DNA of 64,000 nucleotides from Halobacteroidaceae bacterium. GTDB lineage: Bacteria; Bacillota; Halanaerobiia; B1SED10-174. Positions 21,685-31,683 of this stretch are shown here, one piece after another (the first letter of the stretch is position 1; each line of letters opens with the position of its first letter). The notes below the pieces were generated by a model that was not told the origin of the DNA, searched no databases, and worked only from the letters and a program-made list of their open reading frames with translations. The DNA lies in the NCBI GenBank assembly GCA_003554585.1, contig PWGV01000093.1:1-64000 (forward strand), written 5' to 3'. The translations under genes were made by a program, and so were the position numbers.

Positions 21685-22258
21685 CTCTCATTTCTTCCTC
21701 ACCAGGGCTTTCTTTATGCAGGTCAGGCCCTCCTTCCCCTCGCAAACCATCGGGGTCGGGCAGGTGCTCAATATCCGAAAGTCCGAAGTGCTTCAGGAAA
21801 GCATCAGTAGTTCCGTAGAGAATGGGGGTTCCTGTTTTTTCCAGGCGGCCTACTTCTTTAATCAGGTCTTTTTTTACCAGGGTGAATAATGCTTTTTCGG
21901 CTTTAACCCCCCTGATATCCTCAATTTCTGCCCTGGTAATGGGCTGTCGATAGGCGATAATGGCCAGGGTTTCTAAAGAAGCCTGAGTAATTCTCTGTTT
22001 CAATTTTGGTTTGTGCAGGCGGCGGATATATTCTCCAAATTCAAGCCGTGTGGAAAAGAGATATCCCCCGGCAAGTTCATCAAGCTGAATTCCCCGCCTG
22101 TTGTCTTCATTATATTCCTGTTTTAATTCTTCGATAGCCTGGCTTATTTCTCTCTGATCAGCCTCCAGGACCTGGGCTATTTCCTCAATATTAACTGGTT
22201 CGGAAGCCAGGAAAACCAGGGCTTCCACAGCACCTTTTAAGTTTGCCGGAGAGGACAC
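21671..22258 (-). CDS. scpB: Segregation and condensation protein B
   Basis: LKGAVEALVFLASEPVNIEEIAQVL..LETLAIIAYRQPITRAEIEDIRGV. Confidence 0.96.
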   Translation of the reverse strand: MSSPANLKGAVEALVFLASEPVNIEEIAQVLEADQREISQAIEELKQEYNEDNRRGIQLDELAGGYLFSTRLEFGEYIRRLHKPKLKQRITQASLETLAIIAYRQPITRAEIEDIRGVKAEKALFTLVKKDLIKEVGRLEKTGTPILYGTTDAFLKHFGLSDIEHLPDPDGLRGEGGPDLHKESPGEEEMREGGS

Positions 22259-23020
22259 TCAAACCTTACCTCCCTTGATAATCAGTTTATTGACGCTTGT
22301 CCCTTTATCAATTTTTATCCGCTTGCTCTTAATCAGTTCCAGAAGAGCCAGAAAGGAAACCACTTTTTCCTGGGGGTTTTCCAGGTTATTTATCACCTTC
22401 CCGAAAGGAAAACCCCGGGGACATCTCTGGCAAAAGTCAAGAATTTCTTCCATCTTTTCCGCAATAGTATAGCTTTCTCCCTCGAGTTCCTGCCACTTTT
22501 TTTCGCGTGATTTATCTCTTTTCTTTCGGGCCTTGGCATCAATCTGGGCCCGGTTGAAAGCAGCAACAACCTGTTTTAATTGGATGCCTTCCAGGGGGTT
22601 TTCCCTCTGTTTTTCCTGGTCCTCGTATCGGCTCAGGAAATAAATTAAATGATCGGAATTGCGCTCGTAAACTCCCATCCTTTTTTCTTCGAGGTCTTTG
22701 AGGAGTTCAGTTACTCGCTTAACCCGGCGGTAGAAAAAAAGCCTTTTAACCAGGTCCGGTTCAGGAAGAGGGCCTCCCCTTTTCTTTTTAGCGCCGGGAA
22801 GCAGGGTTTTGGTTTTTAACTGGACCAGTTCAGCCGCAAGCATTAAAAACTCGCTGGCTATTTCCAGGTCCATTTCCTCCATCCGGTTAAGATAATCCAG
22901 GTATTGCTGGGTAACCTTTCTCAGGGAAATTTCACTTATATCCAGCTGGTTTTTTTCTATCAGGTGAACCAGTAAATCCAGCGGTCCTTCGAAGGAATCC
23001 AGCCTGAGATTATACTCCAC
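22259..23020 (-). CDS. scpA: Segregation and condensation protein A
   Basis: VEYNLRLDSFEGPLDLLVHLIEKNQLDI; GTG at 23020 preceded by GGGAGG. Confidence 0.96.
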   Translation of the reverse strand: MEYNLRLDSFEGPLDLLVHLIEKNQLDISEISLRKVTQQYLDYLNRMEEMDLEIASEFLMLAAELVQLKTKTLLPGAKKKRGGPLPEPDLVKRLFFYRRVKRVTELLKDLEEKRMGVYERNSDHLIYFLSRYEDQEKQRENPLEGIQLKQVVAAFNRAQIDAKARKKRDKSREKKWQELEGESYTIAEKMEEILDFCQRCPRGFPFGKVINNLENPQEKVVSFLALLELIKSKRIKIDKGTSVNKLIIKGGKV

Positions 23021-23021
23021 T

Positions 23022-24011
23022 TTAAATCCTCCCGACACCCATCTTTTGCCTTACGATTTTCATAGTTGCTGCAGCTTCTTCCCGGGCCTTTTCTGAGCCC
23101 CGGGCCAGGTAATCTTCAACAAGGCCTGGATCCTGCTCAAATTTCTTTCTTTCCTTCTGGATTGGCGCCAGCAGATCTATTAGTATCTCAACCAGTTCTT
23201 TTTTGCAGGCTGTGCAGCCTCTTTCAGCGTTCCTGCATTCCCGCCCAACCCTTTCGACCCGGTCGTCAGCAAAGACTTTGTAAAAGGAATATACATTGCA
23301 AACCTCGGGGTTCCCGGGATCTTTTAGGCGGATCCTCTGGGGATCAGTTATTACATTCCAGACTTTTTTGTGGACTGTATCCGGGTCATCGGTTAGGAAA
23401 ATAGCATTACCATAGCTTTTGCTCATTTTGCGCCCGTCAATTCCAGGCAACCTGGCTGTTTTGGTTAGTTTGGGCTCCGGGACTGGAAAAACTTCCCCGA
23501 ACAGGTAATTAAAACGTCGAGCCATTTCCCGGGTAAATTCCAGGTGAGGTAATTGATCATCCCCCACAGGAACAGCATGAGCTCGATAAATTAAAACATC
23601 CGCTGCCTGTAAAACAGGGTAACCCAGCAGACCATAACTTACCTGATCGCCAAGGTTAAGTTCATTAATCTGTTCTTTATAGGTGGGGTTTCGCTCCAGG
23701 CGAGAAACCGTTGCCAGCATAGAGAAAAGCAGGTGCAATTCGGCATGTTCGGGGACCCGGGATTGAACAAACACAGTGCTTTTTTCCGGGTCAATCCCGA
23801 CGGCGAACCAGTCCATAGCCATTTCCCTGGTATTTTCAGATATCGTCCCACTATTTTCAATTGAGGTAGTTAACACGTGCCAGTCAGCAACCTCATAAAA
23901 ACATTCATATTGGTCCTGCATATCCACCCAGTTACCAAGAATTCCCACCAGGTGGCCCAGGTGGAGTCGTCCGGTTGGACGGTTTCCGCTTAGAACTCTC
24001 TTTTTTTCCAT
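23022..24011 (-). CDS. trpS: Tryptophanyl-tRNA synthetase
   Basis: LSGNRPTGRLHLGHLVGILGNWV; RKMSKSYGNAIFL. Confidence 0.97.
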   Translation of the reverse strand: MEKKRVLSGNRPTGRLHLGHLVGILGNWVDMQDQYECFYEVADWHVLTTSIENSGTISENTREMAMDWFAVGIDPEKSTVFVQSRVPEHAELHLLFSMLATVSRLERNPTYKEQINELNLGDQVSYGLLGYPVLQAADVLIYRAHAVPVGDDQLPHLEFTREMARRFNYLFGEVFPVPEPKLTKTARLPGIDGRKMSKSYGNAIFLTDDPDTVHKKVWNVITDPQRIRLKDPGNPEVCNVYSFYKVFADDRVERVGRECRNAERGCTACKKELVEILIDLLAPIQKERKKFEQDPGLVEDYLARGSEKAREEAAATMKIVRQKMGVGRI

Positions 24012-24029
24012 TTTCCCGCTCCTTTCTGT

Positions 24030-24662
24030 TTATGCTCCGAACATGAGAACATTATAAAAGAAGAAAATTACTGGAGATATTACTCTCCCGATTACTCCGG
24101 TGAACAGGAGCAAAATAATAATCATAAAACCATAGGGTCCTTCCAGGAAATTAAGGTACTGATGATAACGATAGGGCAAAACTCCCCGCAGAATTTTAGA
24201 GCCGTCCAGGGGAGGAACTGGAAGCAGGTTAAAAATTGCCAGAGCCAGGTTGATAATTATACCAATCTGGATCATCTCAACCAGGAAAAAAGCAAAATTA
24301 CCGACAGCATAGTTGATAGCACCCCTTTCCAGGAGAAACAGGACAAATCGGAAAATAAAAGAAATTAAAATGGCCAGGCCTATATTGGAAAGAGGGCCTG
24401 CAAGACTAACAAGCAGGATATCTCGCTGGGGATTTCTGAAGTTTCGCGGGTTTATAGGGACCGGTTTGGCCCAGCCAAAGCGGCGGGTCAATAACAAAAC
24501 CAGAGCCCCAATGGGATCCAGATGAGCAATTGGATTCAGGGTCAACCTTCCCATGGACCTGGGGGTAGGATCTCCAAGCATATCGGCAGCCTTCCCGTGG
24601 GAAAACTCGTGAATGGAGAGGGAGAGCAAAATTACGGGTATTATTAATAGTATTTCAGTCAT
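24030..24662 (-). CDS. Site-2 protease family (M50) membrane metalloprotease
   Basis: HEFSHGKAADMLGDPTPRSMGRLTLNPIAHLDPIG (HExxH-like HEFSH). Confidence 0.9.
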   Translation of the reverse strand: MTEILLIIPVILLSLSIHEFSHGKAADMLGDPTPRSMGRLTLNPIAHLDPIGALVLLLTRRFGWAKPVPINPRNFRNPQRDILLVSLAGPLSNIGLAILISFIFRFVLFLLERGAINYAVGNFAFFLVEMIQIGIIINLALAIFNLLPVPPLDGSKILRGVLPYRYHQYLNFLEGPYGFMIIILLLFTGVIGRVISPVIFFFYNVLMFGA

Positions 24663-27262
24663 TTCTGTTTTTTACCTCCTTGAGCAGAGAGAATTTGCCG
24701 AGCTAGTTCTTTTTCCTGGTCCACTGTAGAAACTTCCCCATTAATTCGGGCAGCCCGGATTTGTTGCAAAACTTTTCCCAGCTCCGGTCCCCTGGGAAAG
24801 CCAATTTTTAAAAGTTCCTGCCCTGAAAGTTTTACTTCCTCAAAACTGCTGCGGAAAAGAAAATCCGTAATTTTCCCCCGCAAATTTTCCTCTCCCGCCA
24901 GAGCTCCCAGAATTGCAGAGAAATCACGGGTATATTTACTTAAAAGCCAGAATACATCGGCCGGTTTCTCCATATTTCTGATTTTTTCCAGTGTAGTTTC
25001 AAGCAAGTCAATTTCAACTGTAAAAAGCCTTTTGGCTTTTTTATCCAGCTGCCACCTTTCAACAAGCTCATCCCGGTCAGGAATAGGTTCATTGCGGCAG
25101 ATATACCCCGTGAATAATAAAAGGGAATCAAATCTCTTTCTCTCATCTTTTCTAAAGATATTTTCCAGGAAAGCAAAAGCCTCTTTTTCTGTTTCTATTC
25201 CCCGGGGAAAAAACGGTAGCAGGGCTGGCCAGATCTTAAATTCCTCAAAAAGCTCACCGAGCCTTCCCCATTCCCCGAGTTCTAGTAATCTCCTGATATT
25301 ATCCTTTATTACCAGCGGGGGAAGGTTTTGAAGAATATCCGCCTGAATTGCCTCTTCAATGAGAGAGCGGGTTTCCGGGCTAAAAGAAAAGTTATAGCGC
25401 ATAATCAAACTTATACCCCGGAAAATTCGCTGGGGATCATCTACAAAACTCATGGTATGCAGAACCTGCAGCCTTTTCTTTTCCAAATCCTGATATCCCC
25501 CGAAAAGATCAAGAAGCTGTCCCCATTCATCTCCTGACAGGGAAATCACCATGGAATTCACGGTATAATCCCGGCGGTAAAGATCCTGTTTCAGGGATGC
25601 TGGTTCAACCTGGGGCAAAGCAGCAGGGTACTCGTAATATTCACGCCGGGTTTGCGCAATATCCATGGCAAGACCGTCCTCCAGCTCGAGAGTTGCAGTA
25701 TTAAAATCTTCAAACTGGGTAAGCTTCCCTCCCAAACGGCGAGCAAGTTGCCTGGCCAGGAGGAAACCTTCCTCTTCCACGATAAAATCGAGGTTGAAAT
25801 TAATCCTGCCCAAGAGGAGATCCCTGACAAATCCTCCCCCCACATAAACCTTGACTCCGATTTGGGAACTGCATTCACTGATCTCTCGAAAAATTTCCTC
25901 CAGCCGCGGAGGTAAATTGGTCAACCGTTCCCTGACATTGTAGGTTTTTAATTGAGGTAAAACGAGCTGCCCTCCATAGCGGTTAACTTCGAGTTGTTCT
26001 TTATGGTGAACTTTTAATAAATCACTCCGGGTTACAATACCCAACAGGTTGTTTGCTTCATCGAGAACCGGCAGTCGGCCCACATTGTTTTTTATCATAA
26101 TTTCCTGGATCTCCGGAATTGTTGAATCAGGTCCAATGGTAAGCACCCGCCTGCTCATATATCCCTTCACGGGAGCATGACTTAATCCGTGTTTTTTTAC
26201 CTTGATTAAATCTCTACGGGAAAAGATGCCCTCAATCGCCTTTTCACCCACTATTACCAGGCCATTATGCCCGTAAAATTCCATTAACTCCTCTGCTTTT
26301 TCTACTGGAGTATCCGGAGTCACAGTTTTTACCGGACTGGACATTATATCTCGTGCAGTTTGTTCAGTAACAATACTCTCCTCCAGGTAATCCCGCAGCA
26401 TTTTGACCAGAGTATCACCATCCATATCCTTTGCCTGAGCAGATCCAGCCCCTCGATGTCCACCACCGCCAAGCTTTTCCATGATCGGTCCCAGATTTAT
26501 TTCTGGAACTATAGCCCTGCCCACAACGAACTGGCGATTTTTATTTTCCAGGATTAAAAAAACCGCGTCCGCATCCCGGATATCCATCAGAGTCTGAGCA
26601 ATTTGATTCAATCCGGTCATGTAATCCTTTTGTTTGTGGCGGAAAATATGAATACTTAAACCCTTTATTTTCCAGGTTTCTCCCTCATCCAGCAGTTCGT
26701 TTAATAGATCCTGCTGTTTTTCATTGAGGGGGAAATGCAAAAATTCTCTTAAAATAGAAATATTAAAACCCTTTTCCCAGATGTATAAAGCGGCCCGAAA
26801 ATCCTCCAGGGAAGTATATTCGGCGGTAAAGGACAGGGTATCACTATAAATGGCTATTGCAGCTAAAACCTTTTCCGGTTCGGTAAGTTCCATTCTTTTA
26901 TCAATTATTTTGCGGAGAAGAACGGCAGTCGTTGATCCTACCTTTTTAACCTCCCCTTCTGCCCCTTCGGGCAATTCAAAAGGAGGATGATGATCATAAA
27001 TTGTGAGCCGCAAATCTGAATCCTGGGGAAAAGGATTTTTTTGGGTGTCGACTAAAATCAGCTCGGTTAACTTTTCATCTTCTTCTTCTGGAAATTCTTC
27101 CAAAAAATCAAACTCATCCCTGTAGAGAGCCATAAAATCCTGGACTGCTTTACTCTGCCTTCGGGGGAGAAAAACGCGAAAATCGGGATTAAGCTTTTTG
27201 GCCAGGACCATGGCGGCCAGGCCATCAAAATCGGTCAAAGCATGAGTTGTTATCGCTTTCAT
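24659..27262 (-). CDS. DHH phosphoesterase-CBS pair-class II tRNA nucleotidyltransferase fusion (CCA/A-adding family)
   Basis: N-terminal DFDGLAA and YDHHPP; two CBS motifs; GGGFVRDLLLGR and LYRRDYTVNSM. Confidence 0.9.
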   Translation of the reverse strand: MKAITTHALTDFDGLAAMVLAKKLNPDFRVFLPRRQSKAVQDFMALYRDEFDFLEEFPEEEDEKLTELILVDTQKNPFPQDSDLRLTIYDHHPPFELPEGAEGEVKKVGSTTAVLLRKIIDKRMELTEPEKVLAAIAIYSDTLSFTAEYTSLEDFRAALYIWEKGFNISILREFLHFPLNEKQQDLLNELLDEGETWKIKGLSIHIFRHKQKDYMTGLNQIAQTLMDIRDADAVFLILENKNRQFVVGRAIVPEINLGPIMEKLGGGGHRGAGSAQAKDMDGDTLVKMLRDYLEESIVTEQTARDIMSSPVKTVTPDTPVEKAEELMEFYGHNGLVIVGEKAIEGIFSRRDLIKVKKHGLSHAPVKGYMSRRVLTIGPDSTIPEIQEIMIKNNVGRLPVLDEANNLLGIVTRSDLLKVHHKEQLEVNRYGGQLVLPQLKTYNVRERLTNLPPRLEEIFREISECSSQIGVKVYVGGGFVRDLLLGRINFNLDFIVEEEGFLLARQLARRLGGKLTQFEDFNTATLELEDGLAMDIAQTRREYYEYPAALPQVEPASLKQDLYRRDYTVNSMVISLSGDEWGQLLDLFGGYQDLEKKRLQVLHTMSFVDDPQRIFRGISLIMRYNFSFSPETRSLIEEAIQADILQNLPPLVIKDNIRRLLELGEWGRLGELFEEFKIWPALLPFFPRGIETEKEAFAFLENIFRKDERKRFDSLLLFTGYICRNEPIPDRDELVERWQLDKKAKRLFTVEIDLLETTLEKIRNMEKPADVFWLLSKYTRDFSAILGALAGEENLRGKITDFLFRSSFEEVKLSGQELLKIGFPRGPELGKVLQQIRAARINGEVSTVDQEKELARQILSAQGGKKQK

Positions 27263-27301
27263 GGATCTCCCCCCAGTTCAAACTAATTATAACATAAAGC
27301 A

Positions 27302-29188
27302 TCAATTAAAGTTAATCCCATGCCGCTGCATCTTGTTGTAAAGGGTGGTCCGGGCAACCTTTAATTGCCGGGCAGCCTCGGTTCGATTCCCCCCCGTTTT
27401 ATGCAGGGCCTGGATAATTGCCCTTTTTTCAGCCTCTTCTACGGATTGATCAAGTGATAATCCAAACTCTTCTCCTCTTTCTGCCCCACCTTCATCTTTT
27501 TCTTCCTGTAGCGTATGGGGCATGTAAGGAGAAAGAATAATATTCCCTTCAGCCAGGTTAATACCCCGTTCCAAAACATTTTCCAGTTCTCGAATATTAC
27601 CTGGCCAGTTGTAATTTAGCATTAAACGCAGGGCTTCATCGGAAACACCCGTTACTTCTTTTCCAACCTTGGCAACCAGTTTGGGTAGCAGGAAGCGAAT
27701 TAAATCCAGAATATCGTCTTTTCTCCGCCTCAGGGGAGGAATTATCAGGGAAATAATGTTCAAGCGGTAATAAAGGTCTTCCCGGAATTCCTTTTTCATC
27801 ATTGCTTCTTCCAGGTTTTGATTAGTTGCTGCAATTATGCGGATATCCAGTTCAATGGGCTCGACCCCACCCAGTCTTTGAATGGTCTGATCCTGCAAAA
27901 CGTGTAATAGTTTTGCCTGCAGGGATAGGCTCAGGTCCCCTATTTCATCCAGGAAAAGTGTTCCTCGGTTGGCCATTTCAAACTTACCCAGTTTTCCGCT
28001 TTTCTTGGCTCCTGTAAAAGCCCCATCCTGATAACCGAATAATTCGCTTTCCAGAAGGGATTCAGGAATTGCAGCACAGTTTACCTGGACAAAAGGTCCA
28101 TCTTTCCTGCTGCTCGCCTCGTGAATCCCCCGGGCAAAAAGCCCCTTCCCGGTTCCACTCTCTCCAAGGAGAAGAATTGTTGAATTGGAACGAGCCGCCC
28201 GGTCGGCCATGCGAACCACATTAAGAAATTCCGGGTTATGACCAATTATTCTTGAGAATTCCGGGGGTTTTTGATAATCCCCAGTCAACCGATCTTCAAG
28301 ACTGCGCACCGTGGCTAAAGCCCGGTCCCGCTCTGAAGACAGGTTTTTCAGCTCCGAAATATCCTCAATTAAAAGGAGTCCCCCCACTATGTCGTCACCA
28401 CTGGCCAGAGTCCGGGTTCGGCAACGGACCGGGACGCCATTGAGTTCATACTCAACGTGGGAGTTGATTTCTTTTTTCTCTTGGAGGTACTGGATTAACT
28501 GGACGATTTCCTCGTTTTGGGGATGGATTTCCCTTAAACTTCTGCCTCGCAAGTGGGGAACCGGAGCAGTTGGCCCTTTTGCCCCAAAGCGCTTTCCTTT
28601 TAAAATATCTCCCACATCTTCTCCTCTTGCGGTGTAACCTCTGGCCTGGTAGAATTTCACTTCTCTTGTTTCACCATCCAGGATAACCATGTGCCCAGCA
28701 GCAACCTTGTATTCATAAGTGAATTGTTTGCGGTCAATTTTGATGTCCATTACTTTCCGGGCTCGATCCAGCATCAGTTCAACTGAACGGCCCTTCCATT
28801 CCGATTGAAAATGCGTTTGCATTTGTTCCCGGGGAGCCAGTTCCAGATTACCTTCGCCTGTCCTGGCACCAAATTCGCCCATGGCAAGGAAACCATGGCC
28901 TTTTTTAACATCCCCAGGAGAAATTCCAAGCACATTCAGGCTGTTGGGTTCTAACCTCCCATCATCTTCACCCAGGGCATTATCAATAATCAGGACCAAA
29001 TCCCCTGGCATAAGCTGCCCTGGGGAATGGCCGGGACCAACCCGGGGATCAATTCCGAATATTGAACGGCCAACGTCATTATAAACAATAATTTGCCCTT
29101 CCCGGTCAACAACAATTACCCCTTCCTCCAGGTGGTTGGCAACCAGGGCCAGAAGATCTTTGTTGGCACCATTCCAGGCTTCCTCCAT
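27302..29188 (-). CDS. Sigma-54-dependent transcriptional activator with PAS domain(s)
   Basis: GESGTGKGLFARGIH; ELFGYQDGAFTGA; C-terminal Fis-type HTH NRTEAARQLKVARTTLYNKM. Confidence 0.93.
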   Translation of the reverse strand: MEEAWNGANKDLLALVANHLEEGVIVVDREGQIIVYNDVGRSIFGIDPRVGPGHSPGQLMPGDLVLIIDNALGEDDGRLEPNSLNVLGISPGDVKKGHGFLAMGEFGARTGEGNLELAPREQMQTHFQSEWKGRSVELMLDRARKVMDIKIDRKQFTYEYKVAAGHMVILDGETREVKFYQARGYTARGEDVGDILKGKRFGAKGPTAPVPHLRGRSLREIHPQNEEIVQLIQYLQEKKEINSHVEYELNGVPVRCRTRTLASGDDIVGGLLLIEDISELKNLSSERDRALATVRSLEDRLTGDYQKPPEFSRIIGHNPEFLNVVRMADRAARSNSTILLLGESGTGKGLFARGIHEASSRKDGPFVQVNCAAIPESLLESELFGYQDGAFTGAKKSGKLGKFEMANRGTLFLDEIGDLSLSLQAKLLHVLQDQTIQRLGGVEPIELDIRIIAATNQNLEEAMMKKEFREDLYYRLNIISLIIPPLRRRKDDILDLIRFLLPKLVAKVGKEVTGVSDEALRLMLNYNWPGNIRELENVLERGINLAEGNIILSPYMPHTLQEEKDEGGAERGEEFGLSLDQSVEEAEKRAIIQALHKTGGNRTEAARQLKVARTTLYNKMQRHGINFN

Positions 29189-29193
29189 TTTGC

Positions 29194-29913
29194 TTACCTC
29201 CTTGCGTGGTCAATAAACATCCGGAAAAGAGCGAGGGTTTTCTCTTCCCTTTCCCAGAGGTGCTCAGGATGCCACTGCACCCCTACCAGAAACTGGCCAT
29301 TTTTGGACTCAATAGCCTCAACTACTCCATCTCCAGCCCTGGCGCTCACAAAAAAACCAGGAGCAGGCTCTTTTACCGCTTGATGGTGGAAAGAATTAAC
29401 TTTGTTTTTACCCTTTCCAAATACTTCACTCAATTTGGACCCTTTTTCAACTTTAATTGAATGGGTCGGGTACCAGCGGGGAGCATTTTGGGAGGGTTTG
29501 ATTAATTCATTGTCGATTTGCGAAGTTATATCCTGGTAAATGGTCCCACCTGAAACCAGGTTAATAATCTGGCACCCGCGGCAGATCCCGAAAACCGCTT
29601 TCTCTTCTTCCACGAAATTTTCCAGTATGGTTTTTTCAAAAAAATCTCGCTCGGGGTCAATCCCGCCCATCTTGGGATGGGGTTCTTCCCCGAAAATTAA
29701 GGGGTCCATATCGACACCGCCGGAAATCAGGAGACCATCGAGTCTTTTTGCCATCTCTCTGATCTGTTCTTTATCCTGCAAAAGAGGCAGGATAACCGGG
29801 GTCCCCCCAGCGGCGGCGACCCCTTTTACATAGTGGCGACCGATCTGATAGTTTGGAGGTGCGTCACCTTTTTCCTGAGTTGCTGTAATCCCAATTAATG
29901 GTTTTTTGTTCAT
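29194..29913 (-). CDS. Peptidase C26 / gamma-glutamyl-gamma-aminobutyrate hydrolase family (class I GATase-like)
   Basis: PLIGITATQEKG..FGICRGCQIINLVSGGTIYQDI..GVQWHPEHLW. Confidence 0.9.
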   Translation of the reverse strand: MNKKPLIGITATQEKGDAPPNYQIGRHYVKGVAAAGGTPVILPLLQDKEQIREMAKRLDGLLISGGVDMDPLIFGEEPHPKMGGIDPERDFFEKTILENFVEEEKAVFGICRGCQIINLVSGGTIYQDITSQIDNELIKPSQNAPRWYPTHSIKVEKGSKLSEVFGKGKNKVNSFHHQAVKEPAPGFFVSARAGDGVVEAIESKNGQFLVGVQWHPEHLWEREEKTLALFRMFIDHARR

Positions 29914-30229
29914 CGTTTAGTCAGCTCCTTTTTGCCCATAATTTTGGACACAATTCTATTATTATTTCTCTAAATCAGGTGGTTTACCTGCCTGCTCTGT
30001 TTAAATTTTTAAACAAAAATTTATTGTTTTTTTCAAATTAAAAAACTCTCCTCGCGGAGAATCTTTTTTATTTCAATTTAGTGCTCTTTACCTTTTTTTG
30101 TTTTGATAATTCAAATAAGCGGCCAGGAAATCGTCAAAATTATCCCGGTTTAACCTGACCTATTCTTTCCCAGGAACCTGAATACCCCCTTTGTATTCAG
30201 GTCTCCCGCTTGATAACTATTTTTTTCTC

Positions 30230-30258
30230 AAAAAAAACCGCCGGAAATAACCGGCGGC
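30230..30258 (-). terminator. Rho-independent terminator of lysA
   Basis: Minus strand CCGCCGG-TTATTT-CCGGCGG-TTTTTTTT. Confidence 0.85.
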
Positions 30259-30267
30259 ATTTTCTCT

Positions 30268-31602
30268 TTAAAGGGCCAGATACTGATCTTCATCCTTCTG
30301 AAGATGAGCGGGTATCTCATTTCTCTGCAAGATGTCTTCATAAGATTCGCCCTTAATTAACGTGCTGGCCTGTCCATTACCTACCAGGACAACTGCTGGA
30401 CGGGGTAACCCGTTATAGTTAGAAGCCATGGGATAGGTGTAGGCACCCGTGCAGGTCACAGCTAATAAATCACCTGCTTTAATTCGAGGTAATTCAATTT
30501 CATTGATCAGGTTATCTCCTGATTCGCAGAGGCGCCCGGCGATAGTTACCGTTTCCAGGGCCCTTTTTTCTGCTTCTTTGTTCACCACAAAAGCATTATA
30601 TTTTGCTTCGTAAAGAGCCGGTCTTATATTATCCGACATACCTCCGTCAACCGGAACAAAAGTCCCCAAGCCATCCACTTCTTTCCGGGCTCCAAGAGTA
30701 TACAGCGTTACCCCCGCAGTAGCCATTATACTGCGCCCCGGTTCAAATTCAAGGGTAGGAAGGGGAAGATTTAATTCCCGGCTAAGTGAAATTACTTTTT
30801 GAGAAATCTCGGGGAGAAAACTGTCAAAACCAAAGCTTTCTTCTTCCTCATTGTGGGCTACAGCAAAACCGCCACCAAGGTTTAGGGCAAAACCTTCATC
30901 CCATAATTGCTTGAATTCGGCTGCGAGTAGTAAAACTTCCTCCGCTGCTTCCAGGTAAATATCAGCATCAGTGATCTGGGAACCAAGGTGACAGTGCAGA
31001 CCGACGGGTTTCATAACTTCAGAACGGGACAATTTCCGCATGGCTTTCCTGGCCTGCCCCTGATGCATTTTAAAACCAAACTTTGAACCCATTCCGGTTT
31101 GCAGGTGGGGGTGAGTAACTGCTTCCAGGGCAGGAACAACTCTAAGCATAACGGGAATAATACTTCCCATTGCCTTACCAATCTTTTCAATCCTATCAAG
31201 TTCATCATCGTTATCCACGACAATAGCCCTGATCCCGGACCTGATAGCCTGAATTATATCTCTCCTGCTTTTATTATTACCGTGCATTATAATTCTATCC
31301 GCGGGAAACCCGGCGCTCAGAGCGGTATACAATTCTCCACCTGAAACTACATCCAGGCCCATGCCCTCTTCTTCCATTATTCGACAAATTCCCATATTTA
31401 AGAAAGCCTTAGAGGCATAATAGACATTGCTTTGAGGATAATACTGTTTGAGATTATCCAGATAATAACGGGCGTTCCTCCGAATTGTTTCTTCATCCAT
31501 AACCAGAAGCGGAGTCCCGTATTCCCTGGTCAATTCTTCGAGTTTACAGCCTCCTAAATAGTACTCTCCATCACGCTTTTCCAAAGTTCCTGGCAAATCC
31601 AT
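30268..31602 (-). CDS. lysA: Diaminopimelate decarboxylase
   Basis: YYASKAFLNMGICRIMEEEGMGLDVVSGGEL; start ATG 31602 with GGAGG SD preferred over the ORF start at 31668. Confidence 0.95.
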   Translation of the reverse strand: MDLPGTLEKRDGEYYLGGCKLEELTREYGTPLLVMDEETIRRNARYYLDNLKQYYPQSNVYYASKAFLNMGICRIMEEEGMGLDVVSGGELYTALSAGFPADRIIMHGNNKSRRDIIQAIRSGIRAIVVDNDDELDRIEKIGKAMGSIIPVMLRVVPALEAVTHPHLQTGMGSKFGFKMHQGQARKAMRKLSRSEVMKPVGLHCHLGSQITDADIYLEAAEEVLLLAAEFKQLWDEGFALNLGGGFAVAHNEEEESFGFDSFLPEISQKVISLSRELNLPLPTLEFEPGRSIMATAGVTLYTLGARKEVDGLGTFVPVDGGMSDNIRPALYEAKYNAFVVNKEAEKRALETVTIAGRLCESGDNLINEIELPRIKAGDLLAVTCTGAYTYPMASNYNGLPRPAVVLVGNGQASTLIKGESYEDILQRNEIPAHLQKDEDQYLAL

Positions 31603-31624
31603 CTTTAATTCCTCCCAATCTTTC

Positions 31625-31661
31625 GGTAAAAGCAAAGCGGTTGCTTGGACAACCGCTTTGC
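31625..31661 (-). terminator. Strong hairpin with T tract in the lysA leader (leader terminator/attenuator or 5' stabiliser)
   Basis: 12-bp perfect stem GCAAAGCGGTTG-TCCAAG-CAACCGCTTTGC then TTTTA on the minus strand. Confidence 0.7.
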
Positions 31662-31683
31662 AAGCCATTTTCCTTTATAAGTA

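Noticed and set aside
24012-24029. T-box leader upstream of trpS
   Set aside because: Only 17 nt separate trpS from the upstream M50 gene; no T-box sequence seen.
30046-30070. Short TCTCC-TCGC-GGAGA hairpin with flanking A/T tracts
   Set aside because: Only a 5-bp core stem; lysA already has a stronger terminator nearby, so role is unsupported.
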